A model generated the notes under the pieces. That model was not told the origin of the DNA. It was given only the letters and a program-made list of their open reading frames with translations, and searched no databases. This document shows, piece after piece, positions 20,349 to 28,356 of a stretch of DNA of 43,565 nucleotides. Position 1 is the first letter of the stretch. Each line of letters begins with the position of its first letter. Position numbers and translations under genes: made by a program. The DNA is taken from IMG/VR virus record IMGVR_UViG_3300012002_000135, positions 1 through 43,565 of that record; one strand, given 5' to 3'. The stretch comes from a virus.

Positions 20349-23077
20349 TCATTGTTGAGATACTCCGCCAAACGGCTCACGGTGTCTGTGGCAACCTGAA
20401 GCATCCCGTCCACGCCCGCGTCGTTTGCCTCTGCATATCCGAGGCCAACGTTGATGTTCAGGCCTTGAACCAGGTCTCCAGGGACGAAAACGCCGGAGTA
20501 CCGCAGTTGGTTCACCAACGGGAAAACAGCCAGCTTCGGGTCCCGGAGCACGTCCTCTTCGGGGTCGTAGGAGGGAGGGTAATTCCCATCATCATATTCG
20601 TCGGCGCCGTCGTCGCCGTGCACCAAGAACGCCGCATACCGACCTTTGAGATGGTTCCGCAGGAGGTGGTCGTAAGCGCCGGACTTCGAGGCTTCGCGGG
20701 TCTTCTCCGGGTCTTTGATTTTCCCGTCAAAGATTTCGATGGCCTCCTCGGTGGTCACGGTCAGGTTTGCACAGACCAGCCGGTCGAACATCGCCTTCAT
20801 TTGGGTGGATGCTGCGCCCCAGTGCACAGGCGTCACGAACACCATCCCCGCGCAGGCTTCGAGCTTCGCGTACACGTCCTGTTCGTACATCAAGTCTTTT
20901 AGGTCCTCCGCCGCAGACCCCGGCCCGAAGCAGCTGCAGTTATGCACCGGTACACCCTCTACGATAAATTCATGACTGTCTTCGACGGTCAGGTCGTATA
21001 CGTCAGCTGTACCCGCAGGAATGATTTCAACGACCTTACCCCAAGGCGCAGGCCAATTCGCCTGGCGCGACTGCGCAAGCACCGATAACCCTATGACGTC
21101 GCGGAAACGCGCTACGTCGCGCTTAATGACCGCCCGAGGTGTTGTAGTTCCGTCTCCGCGGTAAACGAACGACCGGATTCCTAGGCGCTGCAGGAGGATT
21201 TGTGCGTCGCGAAGGCAGTCGAATGATTTGCTGTAAAGCGTCACAGACGCGCGGTGGCACACAGAGCCAGCTGTAGCGAACCATCCGCGAAGGAACGCAA
21301 TCACTTCAGCTTTCGAAGCATCGCGCATCGTTTCAACAGGGACGCGGTCCGACTCCCACGTACCGTTTCCGAATGCGAGGCCCTCCATCAAAGCTAGTTT
21401 GACGTCCTCGTCAGCTCGGACAGGAAACGCGATTTCTTCGCGCGGGAACGGCACGCGCATTCCGGGTTTGAGGTCGCTTACCGGAACCCATTCGTCTCCG
21501 TACACCCTGCCTGAAGCGTTGCGCTTTACGACAGACCGTACACGCACAGGATGGTTGGCGGTAGCGCGCAAAACACGCCCGTCGCTTAAGACCAGGTCGA
21601 AGACTTCCGCGTTCGATTTCGTTTTCCAGGCCCGCGTCACGCGTCCCGTCGTAAGCTGGTCCCCTTCTCGTACCTCTTCAATAGGCAGGAGACCCCGAGT
21701 CGTCGCGACTCGCTGACCCTCTGCGATGCACGGCCAGTGGCAATGGAGCGAGGACGTCGACACGCACCCCTTGCATGGCCTGACGATGTCATCAGCGTCA
21801 TGTACCGCCAAATCGATGACGTCTACGTTGAATGCGAGCCGGTTCGTGAGGACCTCTTCAACGTGTTTGACGATGTCTACAGTCTTGCCGTCCTGACCTG
21901 GGCAGGATTGGGCGGACCGTGGACTGCCCTGGACTACCACAATGCGTGGGCGGGTCTGGGCTTTGCGCCGTGTTATCTTAACTAAGGGGCTCGCAGGTGT
22001 GCGGCGGGCAGTCCGTCCGGGCTTAGCGTAGTAGACGTAGCCGATTTGACCCTTGGCGTCCGGAAGGCCCCAGATTTCAGACTTGGTGTGCCCGCCGTCG
22101 AGTTTGTCACCTTCGTACAGGGGGACCTTCAGCAGGCCCGTAGCGCGGTCTTCGCGGCGTTCGTGCCAGCCCAACAAACCAAGCCCTCGATGTCGGAAGT
22201 TGAGCAGGGGCAGGACGCACTCGAAGTAAGCCTCCCGCGTGTACACGTCGAAACGTCCGAGCATCTCGTCGGGCCACAACTTCAGGAAGGCGGCAATCGG
22301 GTCGTCGAACCCCGCAATCGTCTTGAACTGGTACGTGGCGCCTGTGCGGGCGTCCAGCTGCTCGACAACCGTGACCGTTGGGTCTCGGCGCCACTCAGGT
22401 CCGAGGAGAAGGTCCACAGAGTCGCCGTCCATGGCGAGGGTGTTTTTGAGGTAACCGTACCAGCCTGGACATTCACGGTCTTCAGGGCCTCGGAGTTCGC
22501 CAGGGAAATGTTCGATGCAGAAGCAATGGTCGCCGAACGGCATCGACCCACGGGCCGGACCGTCTCCGACCAAGCGCCCTGCCCGGTGCCGAAATCCCCA
22601 TTTGCGCCGGTCCGGAGCCTGTTTGTTGAACCAGTCTTCCTTCCGGAACTTCAGCATGGTCCGGACGCGGAGGGTGTCCGGGTCCGGTTGCCCGAGCACG
22701 AAAAGCGGCTGGCCTGCAGGGAGTCGCCCTGCAGGCGTTTCGAGTCCCTCTTTGGGCACCTTCAGCTTGGCGCCCGTAGGGGGATTCAGGTTGTTGGAGT
22801 CTATCAGGACACCGAAGGCGACAAAGATCAGGTCTTCTTCGACCCCTTTGACCACTCCGTCGATGCCGTCTGGAACGACGATGGGGTCTTTCAGCGGACG
22901 ACGATTTGCGTCTTGTACCGCCACTGCGCCTGATTGGTTCGCCCCGGCAGCCACCACCACGTCGCCCACGTTGAACGCAGACGGCTGAGGGTCTGGCGCA
23001 CCGCGCTCGGGCGGAGAAGGCAGCGTAGGCTGGTCGTCAGGCGTCTTTGGACGAGTCCACGGCATCGGTGGCCTCAC
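20345..23077 (-). CDS. Polyvalent protein: PPase-like domain plus flavodoxin/NADPH-FMN reductase, interrupted by an intein
   Basis: The precursor has 910 residues. Residues 1-180 are Pro-rich then beta-rich and unassigned. ~183-290 resembles the pyrophosphatase-like domain of polyvalent proteins (GYLKNTLAMDGDSVDLLLGP, VTVVEQLDARTG). ~377-449 starts a flavodoxin-like fold (RIVVVQGSPRSAQ phosphate loop, then CKGC). It resumes at 714 with CSCFG and VFVTPVHWGAASTQMKAMFDR, the family signature for NAD(P)H-dependent FMN reductases. The intein (C450-N713) splits the Cys-rich loop. Probable start is GTG overlapping the previous TGA (GTGA); an ATG four codons later is possible. It is probably virion-delivered; its redox role in the host is inferred. 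Confidence 0.75.
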   Translation of the reverse strand: MRPPMPWTRPKTPDDQPTLPSPPERGAPDPQPSAFNVGDVVVAAGANQSGAVAVQDANRRPLKDPIVVPDGIDGVVKGVEEDLIFVAFGVLIDSNNLNPPTGAKLKVPKEGLETPAGRLPAGQPLFVLGQPDPDTLRVRTMLKFRKEDWFNKQAPDRRKWGFRHRAGRLVGDGPARGSMPFGDHCFCIEHFPGELRGPEDRECPGWYGYLKNTLAMDGDSVDLLLGPEWRRDPTVTVVEQLDARTGATYQFKTIAGFDDPIAAFLKLWPDEMLGRFDVYTREAYFECVLPLLNFRHRGLGLLGWHERREDRATGLLKVPLYEGDKLDGGHTKSEIWGLPDAKGQIGYVYYAKPGRTARRTPASPLVKITRRKAQTRPRIVVVQGSPRSAQSCPGQDGKTVDIVKHVEEVLTNRLAFNVDVIDLAVHDADDIVRPCKGCVSTSSLHCHWPCIAEGQRVATTRGLLPIEEVREGDQLTTGRVTRAWKTKSNAEVFDLVLSDGRVLRATANHPVRVRSVVKRNASGRVYGDEWVPVSDLKPGMRVPFPREEIAFPVRADEDVKLALMEGLAFGNGTWESDRVPVETMRDASKAEVIAFLRGWFATAGSVCHRASVTLYSKSFDCLRDAQILLQRLGIRSFVYRGDGTTTPRAVIKRDVARFRDVIGLSVLAQSRQANWPAPWGKVVEIIPAGTADVYDLTVEDSHEFIVEGVPVHNCSCFGPGSAAEDLKDLMYEQDVYAKLEACAGMVFVTPVHWGAASTQMKAMFDRLVCANLTVTTEEAIEIFDGKIKDPEKTREASKSGAYDHLLRNHLKGRYAAFLVHGDDGADEYDDGNYPPSYDPEEDVLRDPKLAVFPLVNQLRYSGVFVPGDLVQGLNINVGLGYAEANDAGVDGMLQVATDTVSRLAEYLNND
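20939..21730 (-). other. Intein in the flavodoxin domain (264 residues)
   Basis: Residues 450-713 form an intein. Block A starts at C450 (CIAEGQRVATTRGLLPIEEV), block B is ATANHP, block F is VYDLTVEDSHEFIVEG, and it ends VPVHN before +1 Cys714. Between them are two LAGLIDADG-like helices, ALMEGLAFGNG and FLRGWFATAGS. The usual catalytic Asp of each is replaced (Asn and Ala), so splicing is probably intact but homing is probably dead. Confidence 0.85.
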
Positions 23078-23862
23078 TGCCGGATGTCGACGGTGTCTTC
23101 GAGGCCAGAAAGTCCTTGGTCCGGACCTACCCCTTCAGACGGAGGAGGAGGGAGGCGCTCATTGCGCGTGCTCTGGTCCTGACGCCGCTGTACGGACCGC
23201 TCGTAGAAGTCTGGTTTGCGCTCCGGCTCTGCGCCGCGGACGTCAAAATGCACGTCCAGTTCGTCCGGGAGTACGTAGACTTCAAAATTGCCGCCTTCGG
23301 CCGGACGGAGCCGCACACGGAGGTACCGCGCCCGGTCCTTGTCGTCAGGCGGGTAGATCGGCTTCGGAACACCTTGGATCTGGTCGTTTTCCTCTGTCGG
23401 CGCGAAGAAGCCTGTCACTTTGTACAAGTCGCCTTCTCGCAGTTCGACCTGCCCGCCGTGAAGCATCGGCTCAAAGTCCCGCGCCACCGCTGCAATGTTT
23501 CCGGGTACAGCATCTTCGAGCTGCGCTTTTCGATACAGCGCCGCCGCAGAATACCTGAGCCCGTAGTTCACCTGCGCGTGCTTGGCCATCTTTTCCAAGA
23601 CCGTTGGAGAAGGCTCATCGCGCAGGCGGAGAAGGACATATCCGTCGCCGTCCTCGGCTTTCTTGATCGCCCATAGGGCGTGGGCGCGCTTCAGGAGGTC
23701 GCGACGACCGTCTACCAGCTCGAACCCGGACCGGAGCGCCGCCAAGCGGTCAGGCACACGCGGGAGGCTCCGCTCTGCTTGGATGCGCGCAATGCGGGTC
23801 AAATTGACACCAGCCGGAAGGGCTTGTCCGCGGGCGCGGTCCTTGTCGAAGATTGACGTCAT
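23074..23862 (-). CDS. Hypothetical protein upstream of the flavodoxin polyvalent gene
   Basis: 262 residues starting MTSIFDKDRARGQALPAGV. An N-terminal helical part (LTRIARIQAERSLPRVPDRL) is followed by a region with ALWAIKKAEDGDGYVLLRLR, then a beta-rich stretch with YLRVRLRPAEGGNFEVYVLPDELD, and a disordered Arg/Pro-rich tail. No family recognised. The start is set at the ATG six bases after TACTAT; the longer frame upstream is less protein-like. It overlaps the next gene by GTGA, so it is probably a co-expressed virion-type protein. Confidence 0.6.
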   Translation of the reverse strand: MTSIFDKDRARGQALPAGVNLTRIARIQAERSLPRVPDRLAALRSGFELVDGRRDLLKRAHALWAIKKAEDGDGYVLLRLRDEPSPTVLEKMAKHAQVNYGLRYSAAALYRKAQLEDAVPGNIAAVARDFEPMLHGGQVELREGDLYKVTGFFAPTEENDQIQGVPKPIYPPDDKDRARYLRVRLRPAEGGNFEVYVLPDELDVHFDVRGAEPERKPDFYERSVQRRQDQSTRNERLPPPPSEGVGPDQGLSGLEDTVDIRQ

Positions 23863-23874
23863 CGGTCCATAGTA
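23863..23874 (-). promoter_or_regulatory. -10-like box TACTAT before a probable leaderless start
   Basis: TACTAT at 23869-23874 is followed by GGACCG and ATG. No TTGACA lies 17 nt upstream. TACTAT also sits 5 nt before the starts at 9326 and 10902, suggesting a second promoter type. Confidence 0.4.
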
Positions 23875-23965
23875 CTGGCTTCCTGGCCCGCCGGCCTGCG
23901 CCGTCGGCATTGAGGATGTCTTCACCCGTACGCACTGGACCCCCGCACAAAAAACCGTACGCATG

Positions 23966-24001
23966 TTGCATCGTTTCATCTGAAGCGCTAGGGTTGAAGC
24001 G
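23966..24001 (+). promoter_or_regulatory. Promoter for the HTH regulator
   Basis: TTGCAT, 17-nt spacer, TAGGGT, seven bases, ATG: the same spacing as the leftward promoters but without CCGGAA. It lies in the divergent gap of 139 nt. Confidence 0.5.
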
Positions 24002-24424
24002 ATGAACGAGCGACTCGAAATCCGAATGAGTCCGGAAGAAAAGAAAGCCGCGCGGGAACTCGCAGCGGCAGACGGCTACCGAGGTCGACATTTTTCGGTT
24101 TGGGCCAGAGCGAAACTGACGGGCCAAGAACCCGACCCGCCTGTAGGGGGCGAAGACTCTCCGTATCTTACCGTGTCTGAGGCCGCTGAGGTCCTGCAGT
24201 GCAGCCGGCAGACTATCTACGCATGCATTCGCCGAGGTCACATCGTCGACGTCGTTACCTCTCCGCGCACTGCGATCCCACGCAAAAACTTTATTGCGCT
24301 GAGAGACGCAACCAACGAAGTTCGAGAAGATGCCCAAAAAGGACTGGTTACTGTGTGGGCGATGGACGACGAAAAAGACGTATGCTCGGGCGTCGTGCTT
24401 CTTGGAGAGCTAATGACTCGCTGA
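24002..24424 (+). CDS. Excisionase/MerR-like HTH DNA-binding protein
   Basis: This 140-residue protein has YLTVSEAAEVLQCSRQTIYA at ~57-76 and RRGHIVDVV...IPR, the helix-turn-helix of Xis/MerR-like 'helix_turn_helix_17' proteins. The N-terminus (LEIRMSPEEKKAARELAA) looks like a ribbon-helix-helix or mobilisation-type motif. It is the only clear transcription regulator in the window and is transcribed against its neighbours from a divergent promoter region, so it may control the flanking leftward genes or the shared promoter motif. Its last 15 nt overlap the convergent ThyX gene. Confidence 0.75.
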   Translation: MNERLEIRMSPEEKKAARELAAADGYRGRHFSVWARAKLTGQEPDPPVGGEDSPYLTVSEAAEVLQCSRQTIYACIRRGHIVDVVTSPRTAIPRKNFIALRDATNEVREDAQKGLVTVWAMDDEKDVCSGVVLLGELMTR

Positions 24425-25276
24425 ATGCTCGTACGCTTTGCGCAGCTGAGCCCAGCCAGGCCCCAAGTTTCCGCTCCGCTCGGACTTCGGGTCGTGATAT
24501 GCAATGTGTTCGAGCGGGCTGAGATGTCTGGGTTCGTCACCGCGGTCTACCAGACGGTCAAACAACGCCAGGTCTTTTTGAGGGTCGCGCTGTCCGTCGT
24601 GGGTCAAATAGCTCACCCGGGCACACCGAGCTGCGCAGACCTTGGCGACCAGGTCCCAGCCGCCTTCAGCGACGAGGTCCAAGTCTTGGTCGAGGTCGAA
24701 GTAAGGTAGGTGCCACTCTCCTGGATTTAAGGAGAACGGCTGACTCGCCGTGTAAGCTTGGCGAATGAGTCCCGCCAGATGTTGGAACTCAGGCTGCGCG
24801 TCCTTGTGGTCGCGCAAAAAGAGCAGGTTGTCCCAGCCTTCCTCGGTGGACGTCCAGATGCTCTCCATCCACATCCACGGCTCCAAAATCCTGTTGGACA
24901 CCTGCTTCGCTAAGCCCAGACGCTCCATCTGTAGATGGTAGTGAACGGCATGGCGGCGAGCCTGAAGCCAGGCGTCCTCAGCTCTCAATTGGTCATCGCC
25001 TGTCAGTTCCTCAAAGGCCTGCATTCCTTTCTGCGCCTTACCCCAGTGGACCGGCATGGCTGGGTCGTCCAGAACCTGCTTACGGAGCTTCCACGTCGGG
25101 ACGGCTCGGCTGCTGGACGCATTGCGGCTGAACTGCCGGTGGGTCAGACACTCCCCGTGGATGTACCTGCAGTAGCGCCAGCGCATAGTGGTGAGCCTAT
25201 GCGCACCCGGTGCGATAGAGTCTGCAAGAACTTCGACCTCGAAGCCTTTGTCTGTCCATACCACGTCATACATCAT
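24410..25276 (-). CDS. thyX: FAD-dependent thymidylate synthase (ThyX-like)
   Basis: This 288-residue protein carries THRQFSRNASSSRAVPTW at ~45-62, the ThyX signature in the large phage form (HR..SRN..SSRA.P). The first Arg of RHR is Thr here. ThyX converts dUMP to dTMP using FAD, methylene-THF and NADPH; phage variants may make hydroxymethyl-dUMP. Later AARCARVSYLTHDG and LSPLEHIAYHD are the usual C-terminal substrate motifs (C-ARVSY, S.LEH.A). The ATGATG start overlaps the cupin gene's stop. It lies with a cupin and a methyltransferase-like gene in one operon. Confidence 0.85.
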   Translation of the reverse strand: MMYDVVWTDKGFEVEVLADSIAPGAHRLTTMRWRYCRYIHGECLTHRQFSRNASSSRAVPTWKLRKQVLDDPAMPVHWGKAQKGMQAFEELTGDDQLRAEDAWLQARRHAVHYHLQMERLGLAKQVSNRILEPWMWMESIWTSTEEGWDNLLFLRDHKDAQPEFQHLAGLIRQAYTASQPFSLNPGEWHLPYFDLDQDLDLVAEGGWDLVAKVCAARCARVSYLTHDGQRDPQKDLALFDRLVDRGDEPRHLSPLEHIAYHDPKSERSGNLGPGWAQLRKAYEHSASH

Positions 25277-25743
25277 CCTTCGTACTCCGTCCAAGGCACC
25301 CATCCGTCTTCTGTGTGGAAGCCCCAAGACCGTTTATGTCGCGTTGCCAAGGCTATTGTCCAGACCGAATCACCTCCCAACGCTTCGATTTTGTGTGGAC
25401 GTTCTGCTGGGTGAAACCGTATTGACGGTAGCCATCGCAAACCGCGCCAGTGCGCTTTTTGTTGCCCGTCTTTCATCGTTGTTTCTAGGTAGCCGGGGCC
25501 GAACACGATGAAGACCGCATCCCACGGGTGGTCGTGCAGGTGTCGGTCTGCGTCGGGCTGCATTAAACGATGAATCAACACTCTGCCAAACCGCCCGTCA
25601 TACACAAAGTACCTGCGCAAGTACGGCGAACCGCGCTTGTAGACATTCGTCTGTGGAAAGATGCGACTGAGGACCCAGTCCACCCATCCTTTGTCATTGA
25701 TGACTTCACGCCCGTGCGTGGGGTGTAACGGCAGAAGTTTCAT
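25273..25743 (-). CDS. Cupin-fold phage protein
   Basis: This 156-residue protein fits a phage cupin-like family: YLRRYFVYDGRFGRVLIHRL, DADRHLHDHPW (metal-binding His), GPGYLETTMKDG, then FHPAERPHKIEAL, and a WGFHTEDGWVPWTEY end. The HDH and PH residues could hold one metal ion. Activity unknown; related proteins are listed only as cupins or 2OG-oxygenase-like. It overlaps both neighbours by 4 nt (ATGA), so it is tightly co-translated with ThyX. Confidence 0.7.
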   Translation of the reverse strand: MKLLPLHPTHGREVINDKGWVDWVLSRIFPQTNVYKRGSPYLRRYFVYDGRFGRVLIHRLMQPDADRHLHDHPWDAVFIVFGPGYLETTMKDGQQKAHWRGLRWLPSIRFHPAERPHKIEALGGDSVWTIALATRHKRSWGFHTEDGWVPWTEYEG

Positions 25744-26273
25744 AAGCCTTCAGGCCTCCGGATCCGCCGGTAGACCTCGACCACGTCCGGACCGTACATC
25801 TTCGAGCCTGCGGGCAGCAACACCCTGGACTCCGTGGGTCCGACCGGTCCCGTCGACTGGTAGACCCTTTTTTGGCGCTCGTAGAAGATGCCTACTGCAA
25901 AAATGTCGGTCAGGTTCGGGTTGTCTGTGAACAGCATGGCGTAGAGCGCCTGATTCGTCAGATAGCCGGCGGTCAGCTCCGTACTGAAAAACGAAACCGC
26001 CGCCATCCGACCCGGCAAGTCGAACTTCGTGACCTCTCGGTAGTTCGCCGTCAGGTCAGCCTGAGCCTCAGGGTCTGAGTCAACGCGGAGTATTACACCG
26101 GGTGTCGAGTAAAGGTACGGACCGAAAACAGCAGACCCAATACTCATCCGACCGCACCCGAGGTCGACCATGCTGTCCCAGCGCTCCGCGTCTACCAGCA
26201 TGCGGATCCCTTGTTGGTGCCGAGGTCGGGATTCGGTGGCCCACTGTTCGTCGGTGGCGTAGGTGGCGGTCAT
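25740..26273 (-). CDS. SAM-dependent methyltransferase-like protein
   Basis: This 177-residue protein has MVDLGCGRMSIGSAVF at ~35-50, a motif I glycine loop, and ILRVDSDPEAQADL as the following acidic strand. No DPPY or Cys catalytic loop is seen, so the substrate is not a standard DNA base and could be a small molecule or nucleotide. It could also be a degraded glycosyl/methyl transferase. It is coupled to the cupin and ThyX genes, which suggests nucleotide or base modification (inferred). Confidence 0.55.
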   Translation of the reverse strand: MTATYATDEQWATESRPRHQQGIRMLVDAERWDSMVDLGCGRMSIGSAVFGPYLYSTPGVILRVDSDPEAQADLTANYREVTKFDLPGRMAAVSFFSTELTAGYLTNQALYAMLFTDNPNLTDIFAVGIFYERQKRVYQSTGPVGPTESRVLLPAGSKMYGPDVVEVYRRIRRPEGL

Positions 26274-26542
26274 TACGCCTCCTTTCCGCGGTCTTGGATG
26301 ACGACTGCGGCAAGCCGCTGCCGAGCTCGCTGGGCTTTGATTCCGTCCGTGTACGGACCCTTCATCTCCTTGAGCTTCTCAGCCTGCGCTTCCAGCTCGA
26401 CGTCCGCGGCTCGGGCGTCTTCTATTTCACGGATGTTAGCTTCACACCGCGCAATCTCGTTGCGCAGCTCGTCAACCGTCTTGCTCTGGTAGTCCTCGTA
26501 GACCCCGTCGGGGAGCAGCTTCAAGAGCTTGTCGATGTTCAT
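26273..26542 (-). CDS. Coiled-coil protein (89 aa)
   Basis: MNIDKLLKLLPDGVYEDYQS begins an 89-residue, strongly helical protein with a heptad-like stretch (IARCEANIREIEDARAADVELEAQAEKLKEM). The basic end (AQRARQRLAAVVIQDRGKEA) could bind nucleic acid. Its stop forms TAATG with the next start. No family recognised. Confidence 0.6.
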   Translation of the reverse strand: MNIDKLLKLLPDGVYEDYQSKTVDELRNEIARCEANIREIEDARAADVELEAQAEKLKEMKGPYTDGIKAQRARQRLAAVVIQDRGKEA

Positions 26543-26580
26543 CGTGTCCGGACGATATGCAGGAGCCGTGCCCGGCGGCG

Positions 26581-26976
26581 CTAGATGATCTCGTCTTTCT
26601 CGGTCAGTTTGATCCGCGCTGCGATGATCGCTTCGTACACGACCCGGCCTACGGGCGGACAGATCACCTCGGACACGCCCGCGTTAACCAGGACGGGAAT
26701 CACGTCGTGTACTACAGGATGTGTACAGACCAGGATAGACCCTTCGGTGATCAGGCCCTGCCGCGCCGCGAACAGAACAGCATTGAGTTCAGCCCGCATC
26801 GCGCGCTGGCACTCGTCGTTTTTCAGGATGCAGCCTTGGTCTTTGCAGTGACTGTAGCCTGCGGGAGACCCTTCGTATCCCAGAGCGCGCTCATCGAACA
26901 CGGTGTAGAGTAACGCTCCTGCGGGCCGTGTCGGACAAGTTGATCGTCGGGCTACATCTTGAGCGGATTGAGTCAT
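26581..26976 (-). CDS. dCMP-deaminase homologue lacking the catalytic zinc ligands
   Basis: This 131-residue protein has the dCMP-deaminase layout: LGYEGSPAGYSHCKDQGC at ~32-49, RAELNAVLFAARQG at ~61-74, and NAGVSEVI. In active enzymes HAE and PCxxC bind zinc; here H is R61, and the two Cys positions are V89 and V92 (THPVVHDV). E63 is kept. The N-terminal Cys/His cluster, a structural zinc site in phage enzymes, remains. It is probably an inactive pseudoenzyme, perhaps a regulator or structural subunit. An alternative is use of other ligands such as H90. Confidence 0.65.
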   Translation of the reverse strand: MTQSAQDVARRSTCPTRPAGALLYTVFDERALGYEGSPAGYSHCKDQGCILKNDECQRAMRAELNAVLFAARQGLITEGSILVCTHPVVHDVIPVLVNAGVSEVICPPVGRVVYEAIIAARIKLTEKDEII

Positions 26977-27293
26977 CGGTCGTTGGAGGACGGGTATCTT
27001 CCTACGCGTGACATGGGGATCGGAGACTCTCGAAGCCGTCCCACCGTCACTCCGTCCGGGGTAATTTCGACACTTGTCCGGGACAAGTCAACCAGAAAGC
27101 TCAGACCGACAACTTGACGCCATTCTCGGTCGGTAAGCTTCACCTGCGCAGTCGCTGCATGCTTGAAGGAGAAGACCTGAACCGTCTGGTCCGGCTCCAT
27201 TTCGAGCACCATCACCTCGGACAGGTCGTCCTGTCGAAGGTCCAGTCGAGGAAGGTTTTGGTATGCGCTCAGCGCGTCTTCATTCAGTGTCAT
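26973..27293 (-). CDS. Hypothetical protein (106 aa)
   Basis: This soluble beta-rich protein has LSEVMVLEMEPDQTVQVFSFK, VKLTDREWRQVVGLSFLVDL and TSVEITPDGVTVGRL. The start overlaps the AAA+ gene by 14 nt and the stop overlaps the deaminase homologue start (ATGA). No family recognised; co-expression with the AAA+ ATPase suggests partnership. Confidence 0.6.
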   Translation of the reverse strand: MTLNEDALSAYQNLPRLDLRQDDLSEVMVLEMEPDQTVQVFSFKHAATAQVKLTDREWRQVVGLSFLVDLSRTSVEITPDGVTVGRLRESPIPMSRVGRYPSSNDR

Positions 27294-28356
27294 TGCCTAC
27301 CCGTGCTGCTTCATAAAGCTCGGCGAGCGTCCAAGACGGAGCAGATACGTCTGCGCCGAATCCCACGGACGTCGAGTGATTGTTCTCTGTCGGCTCCGGA
27401 AGGGACGCGCGCGGATTCAAACGCTGCAACACGCGACGCGCCTGGTCCTTCCTCAGGCCTTTGAGGTCCATTTTCCCGGCCAAGCGCCCTGCACGCAAGA
27501 TGGCCGGGTCGATCTCGTTCGATTTTCTATTTGTTGTGCATATGACGAACAGGTCAAGTGCCGCCCCGAGAAGACCGTCGCCCAAATTCAGCAAAGAGCT
27601 AATCAGGTGCATGTTCCCCTGGTCACGGGCAACCAGGGCGTCGTCGGCGTCTTCCAAGACAAAAACGAGCTTCCTTCTCATTTCCGCTGCATCGGCCAGC
27701 AGTCCGATCAGTGACGGTCCTCCGAGAGATTCGAGCATGCCGTGCGGCAAAACCACAAACCCGGCGCCTTGAATAGCGTGCATGAACCCACGCACCAAAT
27801 GCGTTTTTCCCGTTCCGGGCGGGCCGGTCAAGATCGCGACCCGTCCGTGCGTCGGCCCCTCTGTCCAGGACTTTACGACCGCGTCGAATTTCTGAAGCAC
27901 GTCGTCGGTGTAATTCTCTCGGACCAGCGGCTGCGCATCATACCCCAGGTGCCGAAGCACCGGGCCTTGGTGCGCGTTTTCGATCGACAGCACGGCGCTT
28001 TTCGCGTCGGTCGAAACGTTGGCGTCGCACCAATCTTTTAAGCGCGCGTAAACTTCAGGGTCAAAACCCGCGTATTCTATCACCGTGTGCCCGTCTTCAT
28101 GCGATTCAATCTGAATCGCGGTCCGCGGTCCGACGTATACTTTCGAAGCGTCGTCTCGCATGTCGCACAAGAGCGACATCTCCGCTAAGACGGGTGGGGT
28201 TTTCCCTGCGACCAGCGTTCCTTGCCACCGGTCTTGTACGACTGTGCTCCCTGTCCCGCTCTGCACCGCCCAGGACATCATGCAGTTAGCTGCATTGTAT
28301 ATGTTGTTGATTCCTACCGCGCGGACGTCTTTTGTCCATTCCCAGTCCATTGTCAT
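27280..28356 (-). CDS. AAA+ ATPase with unassigned N-terminal domain
   Basis: This 358-residue protein has an AAA+ core: Walker A GPPGTGKT at 178-185, Walker B KLVFVLEDADD at ~229-239, sensor 1 VICTTNR, and ILRAGRLAGKMDL with the arginine finger region. It resembles clamp-loader/FtsH/BCS1-type small AAA modules. Residues 1-150 (WAVQSGTGSTVV..., VLAEMSLLCDMR) are the substrate domain, and no homologue is recalled. It could remodel protein complexes or DNA. The ATG overlaps the RuvC stop, so it may act in recombination or repair with RuvC. Confidence 0.75.
   Translation of the reverse strand: MTMDWEWTKDVRAVGINNIYNAANCMMSWAVQSGTGSTVVQDRWQGTLVAGKTPPVLAEMSLLCDMRDDASKVYVGPRTAIQIESHEDGHTVIEYAGFDPEVYARLKDWCDANVSTDAKSAVLSIENAHQGPVLRHLGYDAQPLVRENYTDDVLQKFDAVVKSWTEGPTHGRVAILTGPPGTGKTHLVRGFMHAIQGAGFVVLPHGMLESLGGPSLIGLLADAAEMRRKLVFVLEDADDALVARDQGNMHLISSLLNLGDGLLGAALDLFVICTTNRKSNEIDPAILRAGRLAGKMDLKGLRKDQARRVLQRLNPRASLPEPTENNHSTSVGFGADVSAPSWTLAELYEAARVGNDTE

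Noticed and set aside
22046-22933. Rightward ~295-codon open frame opposite the PPase-like region
   Set aside because: The leftward frame has recognisable PPase-like and flavodoxin motifs; this one has none.
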